Shown here piece after piece: positions 1-5,373 of a stretch of 9,141 bases of DNA (position 1 is the first letter of the stretch; each line of letters begins with the position of its first letter). The DNA comes from Chloroflexota bacterium (GTDB lineage Bacteria; Chloroflexota; Anaerolineae; Aggregatilineales; UBA2796), in NCBI GenBank assembly GCA_003695215.1, contig RFIM01000011.1:1-9141 (forward strand), read 5' to 3'. The translations under genes were made by a program, and so were the position numbers. A model generated the notes under the pieces. The model had not been told where the DNA came from. It did no database searches and worked only from the letters and a program-made list of their open reading frames with translations.

Positions 1-1
1 C

Positions 2-2722
2 TCAGCCTTCGATCTGGCTGTGCGCCTGCAGCCCGACGACCGTTACAACCATCATTGGCGCGGCATGCTCTACTATGAGCTTGGCCGCTATGCCGAGGCA
101 TTGGAAGATTTCAGCATCGCGATTCGGCTGAAGGCTGATGAGGAAGAGAACTACTACCTGCGCGGGCGTGTGCTGTATGCCATGGATCGCAAGGCGGAAG
201 CGCTCAAGGATTTTGCACACGCTGCGCAGCTCAATCCGCATAACGGCTACAATTTTCACTGGAGCGGCAGCATCAACTATGAGCTGGGCAACTACCAGGC
301 GGCGCTCGCTGACCTGAATCGCGCTATCGAGTTGCAGCCCAATGATGGCCTGAACTACAGTTGGCGCGGCCGAACGCATTATGCGCTTGGCGACCTGCAA
401 GCGGCGCTCGCCGACTTCAGCAAAGCGCTTGAGCTGCAACCTGAAGTGGCCGATTTCTATATGTTTCGTGGGCGCGTCTATCTAGACTTGCGCCGTTATG
501 TCGAGGCACTGAACGACTATAGCCGTGCAGTCCAATTGCAGCCTGAGAACAGCCTTGTTTACTTGCTGCGCGGCCGCGTTTACCTGAGCATCGGCGATCA
601 TGAGGCGGCGCTTGCTGATCTCAATCGCTCTTTGACGCTCGCTCCTGATAATGGCAATACCTATTTCTTCCGCGCACAGACTCATCTCAACATGGGCGAG
701 CACGCTGCAGCCCTGGCTGATATCACGCGCGCTGTGGAGCTGCAGCCTGAGGATGAGGACAATCTGTTCTTGCGCGGGCGAATCTACTACGAACTGGGCG
801 ATTTGGATTCTGCGCTTGCCGATTTCAACCGCGCTATAGCGTTCGCGCCGCGCAATGGCTTCCTCTGGCATTGGCGCGGCACGGTTCACTACGGCCTAGG
901 GCACTTCCAAGAGGCGATCCAAGACCTGAACCAGTCCATCGCCCTTGGGCCTGCCAGCAGCCTAGATTACAGCTGGCGCGGGCGCGCCTACGCCGCGCTC
1001 GGCAGTTGGCAAGCGGCCCTGAGCGATTTCAATCGCGCCGTTGAGCTGCAGCCTGAGAACAGCGCTAATTACTTCCTGCGCGGCCGCACGCACGCCTCCA
1101 TGGGCAACCGCTCTGAAGCGCTTGCCGATCTCGGGCGCGCCATTCAGCTCAATCCGAACAACGGCGATCCCTACTATTTCCGCGCTCAGACTTTCTTCGA
1201 GATGGGCGAGCTGAGCGCTGCCCTGAGCGATATCAATCGTGCTATCAGCCTGCAGCCTGAGGATACAGCCAACATCATCTTGCGCGGGCGCATTTTCCAA
1301 GCCATAGGCGAACATCGAGCGGCGCTTGCCGATCTAAACTACGCCGTTGAGAAGCAGCCGCACAATGGCAACAACTGGTTCTTCCGCGGGCAGGTCTACT
1401 TCGCTAGCGGCCAGTTCCAAGAGGCCCTAGAAGACTTCCGTAAGGCGTGCGCCTTGCAGCCTGAAGATGGCTACAATTTCCTGTGGTGCGGGCGCGCTCA
1501 TCGTGAGCTAGGCGAGCATGAAGCGGCGCTGCAGGCGTTCAACCGCGCCCTGGAGCTGCGTGTGCCTGATTCATCTGTCTACTTTTGGCGCGGCTTGACC
1601 TTCCTATCGCTTGAGCAGTTCCGCGCTGCGCTCGCTGATCTGGATCGCCTGATCAGCCTACTCGGCGCGCAAGGCATTGAGAACGACAGCGTCTATGCTA
1701 TGCGTGGCAGAGCGCACTATGCCCTAGAGAACCATACGGCCGCGCTAGCTGATTTCAACAAAGCCCTTGAGTTACAGCCCAACAGCGGAACGTACCACTA
1801 CATGCGTGGCGTCGTCTATCACGACTTGCGCGATTTCGAGCGCGCCGAAGCTGACCTGAATCGCGCCGTTGACCTGCAGCCTGCCGATCCCTTCGTCTTC
1901 TTTTGGCGCGGGCGTGTGTACTTCGAGCAGCGCGAATACGCTTCAGCGCGCCTTGACTTCACGCGCGCCATTGAACTGCAGCCTGAGAACGGCTACAACT
2001 GGTATTGGCGCGCTCAGATCAACTATATCTTGGGCAATTTCAGCGCCGCAATCAACGATTTGCAGGAAGCAATGCGCCTGCAGCCTGAGAACGACGCCAA
2101 CTATCAGCTGCTGGGCATCATTTATTATGCCCAGAACGACATGCAGCGCGCTCTGGAATATTTCAGCAAAGCGATTGAGACCAAGCCGCAGAATGATATC
2201 AATTATCAGTGGCGCTCAGGCATCTATCAGGATAAGGGCGATTACGACAAAGCGCTCGAAGACTTGAATAAGGCGCTCGAAGTGCGCGCGGGCAACGCCT
2301 CGACGTACTTTTGGCGCGGCTTGGTCCTGCTCGATCAAGGGCGTTATCCTGAGGCGCTCAACGATCTCAAACGCTCTGTAGCGCTCGACTCAACTGTGGT
2401 GCGCAGCAATCTGTGGCTCGGTGTAGCGCGGCAGCTGCTCGGCGGCTATGAGGATGCGCTGCTGGATTGGGAAAAAGCGGCGGCGCTAGCCGCTAACGAG
2501 CGCGATGAGTTGCTCCAGCAGCGCGATCTGGCCAAATTGGCGCTGCTCAACGGGCAGTTTGAGCAGGCAAGGCAACACTATCAGCGCGTGCTGAACGCCA
2601 TTTGCCCGTTGGACAAATTGCAGACCGAACTCGGCTTCTTGCGCCGCTTGACGCGCCTGTTCAGTGCACGCGAAGACATTCGTAGCCTGACGGCCTGGTT
2701 TGAAGCGCAGCTCAGGCGCTGA
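2..2722 (+). CDS. Giant tetratricopeptide-repeat (TPR) protein, 5'-truncated
   Basis: The protein is almost wholly TPR units, helix-turn-helix repeats that stack into a superhelical scaffold for protein-protein contacts; the specific role is not recognisable. The frame is open to the left edge, and the six codons before the first possible start (GTG at 20) already read as the end of a TPR unit, so the true start lies outside. Numbering from GTG 20, 900 residues are visible: about 25 units from residues 6 to 860, mostly 34 long, with a consensus like Y-x-x-RGR-x-Y-x-x-LG-x-x-x-x-AL-x-DF-x-x-AI-x-LQP. Unit 16 (516-554) is 39 long and unit 17 is 33. Units 24-25 are degenerate and are followed by a 40-residue helical-looking tail rich in Leu and Arg. 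No catalytic domain, membrane segment or signal peptide is visible, though the N-terminus is missing. It converges on trxB. The TPR call is very sure; the function is unknown. Confidence 0.95.
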   Translation, partial: SAFDLAVRLQPDDRYNHHWRGMLYYELGRYAEALEDFSIAIRLKADEEENYYLRGRVLYAMDRKAEALKDFAHAAQLNPHNGYNFHWSGSINYELGNYQAALADLNRAIELQPNDGLNYSWRGRTHYALGDLQAALADFSKALELQPEVADFYMFRGRVYLDLRRYVEALNDYSRAVQLQPENSLVYLLRGRVYLSIGDHEAALADLNRSLTLAPDNGNTYFFRAQTHLNMGEHAAALADITRAVELQPEDEDNLFLRGRIYYELGDLDSALADFNRAIAFAPRNGFLWHWRGTVHYGLGHFQEAIQDLNQSIALGPASSLDYSWRGRAYAALGSWQAALSDFNRAVELQPENSANYFLRGRTHASMGNRSEALADLGRAIQLNPNNGDPYYFRAQTFFEMGELSAALSDINRAISLQPEDTANIILRGRIFQAIGEHRAALADLNYAVEKQPHNGNNWFFRGQVYFASGQFQEALEDFRKACALQPEDGYNFLWCGRAHRELGEHEAALQAFNRALELRVPDSSVYFWRGLTFLSLEQFRAALADLDRLISLLGAQGIENDSVYAMRGRAHYALENHTAALADFNKALELQPNSGTYHYMRGVVYHDLRDFERAEADLNRAVDLQPADPFVFFWRGRVYFEQREYASARLDFTRAIELQPENGYNWYWRAQINYILGNFSAAINDLQEAMRLQPENDANYQLLGIIYYAQNDMQRALEYFSKAIETKPQNDINYQWRSGIYQDKGDYDKALEDLNKALEVRAGNASTYFWRGLVLLDQGRYPEALNDLKRSVALDSTVVRSNLWLGVARQLLGGYEDALLDWEKAAALAANERDELLQQRDLAKLALLNGQFEQARQHYQRVLNAICPLDKLQTELGFLRRLTRLFSAREDIRSLTAWFEAQLRR
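35..2599 (+). repeat. Array of about 25 TPR units with a 102-bp DNA period
   Basis: In-frame units of 34 codons recur through the gene. The Leu-Gln-Pro-Glu junction gives a recurring DNA word around CTGCAGCCTGA. Units are diverged at the DNA level, so this is an old protein-coding repeat and not a recent tandem duplication. The regular phase breaks at unit 16/17 (about 1565-1780), where 39- and 33-codon units occur. Confidence 0.9.
545..1564 (+). repeat. Two copies of a five-TPR super-repeat (510 bp each)
   Basis: TPR units 6-10 (545-1054) resemble units 11-15 (1055-1564) in register. By hand count, unit 7 matches unit 12 at 21 of 34 residues, sharing YxFRAQT, MGE and AAL-x-DI. Units 6/11 share ENS and units 9/14 share FQEA. 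A 17-base word, TGCAGCCTGAGAACAGC, occurs at 537 and 1047, exactly 510 bp apart. Unit 10 against 15 is only background-like. This suggests an ancestral block duplication of five units. Confidence 0.6.
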
Positions 2723-2730
2723 GCTGCGCG

Positions 2731-2759
2731 TCTGTGATGTGCTTTAGGCGCATCACAGA
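2731..2759 (+). terminator. Hairpin between convergent TPR gene and trxB
   Basis: The arms TCTGTGATGTGC and GCGCATCACAGA pair over 12 bp with one G-U wobble in the + transcript, around a 5-nt loop (TTTAG). The hairpin lies 8 bp after the TPR stop codon. No T-run follows on either side, so it is not a textbook intrinsic terminator. Because the wobble becomes an A-C mismatch in the other transcript, it should be more stable for the TPR mRNA. It could instead stabilise the 3' end. Confidence 0.55.
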
Positions 2760-2781
2760 GGCCAACGCGCGGATATAGCTC

Positions 2782-3744
2782 TCAGGCTTGCTTCTGACGC
2801 TCCTGAGCGGCCGCCATAGCGGCTTCGCGCTTGGCCAGCCATTCTTCGGCTGCCATAGCTGCGGCCGTGCCTTGCCCAACTGAGGTCGCCACTTGCTTCC
2901 AGATCGGGTCCTGAATTTCACCGGCAGCAAAGACGCCTTCCACGCTGGTCATCATGTGCCGATCGGTGATCAAGTAGCCGTGTTCGTCCATCGCCAACAC
3001 GCCTTTGAAGAGCGCGTTGTTCGGCTCATGCCCGATGAAGATGAAGACGCCTTCAGTCGGATATTGGCGCACTTCGCCTGTCTGCAGGTTGCGCAGCTGC
3101 ACACTAGTGACCTTGCCGTTGGCGCCGTCAATGCGCTCGACCACAGTGTTCCAGATGAAGTCGATCTTCTCATGGGCGAAGGCGCGCTTTTGCAGCTCAG
3201 CTTCGGCGCGCAGCGTATCACGGCGATGGATCACGTCAATGTGCGTGGCGAACTTGGTCAGGAACAGCGCTTCTTTGATGGCACTATCGCCGCCGCCGAC
3301 AACCACGATGCGCTTGCCGCGGAAAAAGAAGCCATCACAGGTGCCGCAATAGCTGACGCCGCGCCCTGTGTATTCTGCCTCGCCTGGTACGCCCAGCAAG
3401 CGCGGCGAAGCGCCCGCTGTCACGATCACGGCATCAGCTAGGTACTCAACGTTGCCCGTGCGCACTGTGAATGGCGAGCCCGCGCTGAAGTCCACGCTTA
3501 GCACCACGTCCATTTCAATGCGCGCGCCAAAGCGCTCAGCCTGGCCTTTCATGATCTCGATCAGCTCAGTGCCGCTGCCGCCTGGGAAGCCAGGATAGTT
3601 CTCAATCTCGTGCGTGGGCGCCACTTGCCCGCCGAACTGCGGGCCGGCGATCACCACAGGATTCAAATTTGCGCGCGCCGTGTAAAGAGCAGCTGTCAAA
3701 CCTGCAGGCCCGCTGCCAATGATGACGACTTTCTCGCGTTGCAT
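2782..3744 (-). CDS. trxB: Thioredoxin reductase (NADPH), low-molecular-weight type
   Basis: This is a cytosolic FAD enzyme that passes electrons from NADPH through a redox-active disulfide to thioredoxin. Its 320 residues are typical for the bacterial class. Visible motifs are the FAD-binding GSGPAG (10-15), GGQ plus ENYPGFP (38-54), the redox pair C133-x-x-C136 in YCGTCDG, the NADPH-binding GGGDSA (150-155), the 2'-phosphate-binding HRRDTLRA (173-180) and IGHEPNN (237-243). The second FAD motif reads FAAGEIQDP (272-280), with Glu where E. coli TrxB has Asp, followed by KQVATSVGQG. The C-terminus ends in an Ala/Gln-rich charged tail of about 17 residues (304-320). ATG at 3744 is supported by an AAGGAG 11 bases upstream. 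It lies 75 bp downstream of ndh on the same strand, so cotranscription is plausible. No thioredoxin gene is in the window. A ferredoxin/flavodoxin-type reductase is unlikely given the intact CxxC. Confidence 0.95.
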   Translation of the reverse strand: MQREKVVIIGSGPAGLTAALYTARANLNPVVIAGPQFGGQVAPTHEIENYPGFPGGSGTELIEIMKGQAERFGARIEMDVVLSVDFSAGSPFTVRTGNVEYLADAVIVTAGASPRLLGVPGEAEYTGRGVSYCGTCDGFFFRGKRIVVVGGGDSAIKEALFLTKFATHIDVIHRRDTLRAEAELQKRAFAHEKIDFIWNTVVERIDGANGKVTSVQLRNLQTGEVRQYPTEGVFIFIGHEPNNALFKGVLAMDEHGYLITDRHMMTSVEGVFAAGEIQDPIWKQVATSVGQGTAAAMAAEEWLAKREAAMAAAQERQKQA

Positions 3745-3819
3745 CTCGGAAGTCTCTCCTTGTAGATTGCTACATGCTGATAGAGCGTCCAGCCTGTGCT
3801 GATCTTACACGGCCTAGGC
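3745..3819 (-). other. ndh-trxB intergenic spacer with two small hairpins
   Basis: The 75-bp gap holds the trxB ribosome binding site and the TGTAG-N4-CTACA inverted repeat. It also has a weak stem at 3792-3813 in which GCCGTG on the - strand pairs with CAC-A-GGC across one bulged base. I see no convincing -35/-10 pair, so trxB may be read from the ndh promoter. Neither hairpin is strong enough to call a terminator. Confidence 0.4.
3756..3761 (-). promoter_or_regulatory. Ribosome binding site of trxB (AAGGAG)
   Basis: AAGGAG on the - strand, 11 bases before the ATG at 3744, fixes the trxB start. A small inverted repeat, TGTAG-N4-CTACA (3761-3774), sits directly upstream and shares one base with this site. 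Confidence 0.75.
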
Positions 3820-5145
3820 TCAATTGGCTTGCTGCTCGCGCTCAGGCACAGCTGCAGGCTCACCTGTGATCAAGCGCGCCGAACGATTGCGCGTGAAGTA
3901 GTTCCAGGCCCATTGGATCAAGACCAAGATTCGATTTTGGAACTCGACCAGCGCCATCAGATGCACAAAGAGCCAGATCAGCCAGCCAAGAAAGCCGTGG
4001 ACGTGCCAGCCGCGCAGATCAGCCACTGCTGCAGCGCGCCCAATGGTCGCCATATAGCCGAGATCGCGATAGCGAAAGGGCTTGGGCGCTCGCGCATCGC
4101 CGCGCAGCCGCGCTTGGATCAGCCGCGCCGCATAGCGTGCCTGCTGCATGGCAACTTGGGCCACGCCTGGCAAAGGCTTGCCCGTTTGATGGGCGTAGTG
4201 CGCCACATCGCCGATCACGAAAATTTCGGGATAGTTCGGCAAGGTCAGGTCAGGCTGCACGATCAAGCGCCCGTTGCGATCTTGCGGCGCATTGGTTGCA
4301 GCGGCGAGCGCATCGGCGAATGGCGCTGCGCGCACGCCTGTTGACCAGAGCGTTGTGCGCGTGCGCACAAGCTCGCGCTCTTCACCGCATTGCAAGGTGA
4401 CTGAATCGGGCGTGACCTCAGTGACGAGCGTGTTGAGGCGCACACTCACGCCTAGCTTCGCCAAGCTCTCAGCGGCACGCGCCGAGAGATCAGGCGGATA
4501 AGTTGGCAGGACGCGCTCAGCGCCTTCCACGAGAATCACACGCGCTTGTGTCGGATCAATGTTGCGGAAATTGCCGCGCAGCGTGTAGCGCGCCATCTCG
4601 CCAATGGCGCCCGCTAACTCCACGCCTGTCGGCCCGCCGCCGACCACGACGAAGGTCAGCCATTCCTGTGCCTGCTGCGGATCGCGTTCAGCTGCCTCAA
4701 AGGCGTATAGCACGCGCCGACGTATGCGCGTGGCATCTTCAATGGTCTTCAGGCCTGGCGCGTAGACTTGCCACTCCTCATGGCCGAAATAATGCGGACG
4801 CACACCTACTGCCACGATCAGGTAATCGTAGTTGAGCTGCGCGCCGTCATCTAAGGTCAACGTGCGCGAGTTGGCATCAATGCCTTCAGCGCGCGCCAGC
4901 AGCACTTGCACATTCGCCTGATTCTTCAAGATGGCGCGCAGCGGCGCGGCAATGTTGGCAGGCGAGAGCGCGCCTGTTGCCACCTGGTAGAGCAACGGCT
5001 GAAACAGATGGAAATTGCGCGAGTCGATCAAGGTGATGCGCACAGGTGCATGCCGTAAGGCTTGCACAGCGCGCAAGCCGCCAAAACCGCCGCCAAGAAT
5101 CACCACATGCGGCTTGCTCTGCTCGCTCTCAAAACCTGTCGTCAT
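3820..5145 (-). CDS. ndh: Type II NADH:quinone oxidoreductase (NDH-2)
   Basis: This is a single-subunit FAD flavoprotein on the inner face of the cytoplasmic membrane that oxidises NADH and reduces quinone without pumping protons. The 441 residues show the FAD-binding GGGFGG (18-23), FHLFQPLLYQVATG (45-58), the NAD-binding GGGPTGVELAG (169-179) with an acidic residue in VEGAERVLP (207-214), the second FAD motif IFVIGDVAHY (308-317) and a quinone-site-like AQVAMQQARYAA (329-340). The C-terminus carries DLGYMATIGR and then an aromatic hydrophobic stretch (about 379-415) matching the membrane-anchoring region of the family. ATG 5145 is chosen because GGAG lies 9 bases upstream and the flavin fold begins about 11 residues in. 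The frame runs on to 5421, but that extension crosses the promoter and the ppdK start. Family assignment is firm. Its promoter carries a Rex/CRP-like palindrome. Confidence 0.93.
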   Translation of the reverse strand: MTTGFESEQSKPHVVILGGGFGGLRAVQALRHAPVRITLIDSRNFHLFQPLLYQVATGALSPANIAAPLRAILKNQANVQVLLARAEGIDANSRTLTLDDGAQLNYDYLIVAVGVRPHYFGHEEWQVYAPGLKTIEDATRIRRRVLYAFEAAERDPQQAQEWLTFVVVGGGPTGVELAGAIGEMARYTLRGNFRNIDPTQARVILVEGAERVLPTYPPDLSARAAESLAKLGVSVRLNTLVTEVTPDSVTLQCGEERELVRTRTTLWSTGVRAAPFADALAAATNAPQDRNGRLIVQPDLTLPNYPEIFVIGDVAHYAHQTGKPLPGVAQVAMQQARYAARLIQARLRGDARAPKPFRYRDLGYMATIGRAAAVADLRGWHVHGFLGWLIWLFVHLMALVEFQNRILVLIQWAWNYFTRNRSARLITGEPAAVPEREQQAN

Positions 5146-5154
5146 CTCAGCACA

Positions 5155-5158
5155 CTCC
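5155..5158 (-). promoter_or_regulatory. Ribosome binding site of ndh (GGAG)
   Basis: GGAG on the - strand, 9 bases from ATG 5145. This site decides for the 441-residue protein over the 92-codon in-frame extension, whose upstream part is Cys-rich and unlike the NDH-2 family. Confidence 0.65.
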
Positions 5159-5176
5159 GCTGCATAAACTTCGCTT

Positions 5177-5194
5177 ATGTGAATTTTATCACAA
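5177..5194 (-). promoter_or_regulatory. Rex- or CRP/FNR-like operator over the ndh -10 box
   Basis: On the - strand the site reads TTGTGATAAAATTCACAT, a perfect TGTGA-N6-TCACA palindrome. Its six central bases are the predicted -10 box TAAAAT. Rex operators have the form TTGTGAA-N4-TTCACAA; 12 of those 14 fixed positions match here. CRP-family sites share the TGTGA-N6-TCACA core, so the family of the regulator cannot be told from this alone. A protein bound here would block polymerase, so repression is the expected effect. Confidence 0.6.
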
Positions 5195-5211
5195 AATTGG
5201 CAGCGCGCCAA
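5183..5211 (-). promoter_or_regulatory. ndh promoter, sigma-70 type
   Basis: Read on the - strand, TTGGCG (5211-5206) is followed by exactly 17 bases and then TAAAAT (5188-5183). The -10 matches TATAAT at 5 of 6 positions and the -35 matches TTGACA at 4 of 6. The predicted start near 5175 gives a leader of about 30 nt to the ndh ATG. This is inferred from sequence alone, but the spacing is ideal and the location is right. Confidence 0.65.
5197..5211. promoter_or_regulatory. Palindrome TTGGC-N5-GCCAA over the ndh -35 box
   Basis: Perfect 5-bp arms separated by AGCGC. The right arm contains the ndh -35 hexamer on the - strand. It is separated from the TGTGA-N6-TCACA site by 2 bp, so the two palindromes together cover the whole ndh core promoter. 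No regulator family is assigned. Confidence 0.35.
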
Positions 5212-5359
5212 AACAGCGCTCATGTGACATTCTTCATGGAAAAAAGGTGATTGCACAATGACAGAATCACGCCATATGTCAATAGGCAAGGGGCAAGGCG
5301 CATGGCACAATGCGGGCATATGAGCGGTCTTGTGACCAGAGAAATCCGCGCAATGTGTT
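5212..5359. other. ppdK upstream region with short repeats
   Basis: This is the ppdK-proximal part of the 228-bp divergent intergenic region. It holds an inverted repeat GTGATT-N12-AATCAC (5247-5270), a perfect tandem 7-mer GGCAAGG (5285-5298), and two words each present twice: GCACAATG (5253-5260, 5305-5312) and CATATG (5273-5278, 5317-5322). A possible TTGCAC (5251) and TATGTC (5275) pair with 18-bp spacing is too weak to call a promoter. No gene was found here. Confidence 0.4.
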
Positions 5360-5364
5360 AGGAG
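5360..5364 (+). promoter_or_regulatory. Ribosome binding site of ppdK (AGGAG)
   Basis: AGGAG followed by 9 bases and the ATG at 5374. The site supports this start even though it gives a longer N-terminus than the family usually has. Confidence 0.75.
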
Positions 5365-5373
5365 TAAGAGGCC

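Noticed and set aside
20..22. GTG at 20 as the true start of the TPR protein
   Set aside because: The six codons before it continue the TPR pattern in frame and there is no ribosome binding site in view; the gene is simply cut by the window edge.
35..2599. Regular 102-bp repetition as a CRISPR array or satellite
   Set aside because: The period is 34 codons, the frame is open throughout, and the repeats encode diverged TPR units without identical repeats and unique spacers.
2893..3441. Frame of 182 codons opposite trxB
   Set aside because: It is antisense to a complete, well-conserved enzyme and shows no family motif.
5251..5280. TTGCAC/TATGTC as the ppdK promoter
   Set aside because: The -10 matches the consensus at only 3 of 6 positions and the spacer is 18 bp; there is not enough to call it.
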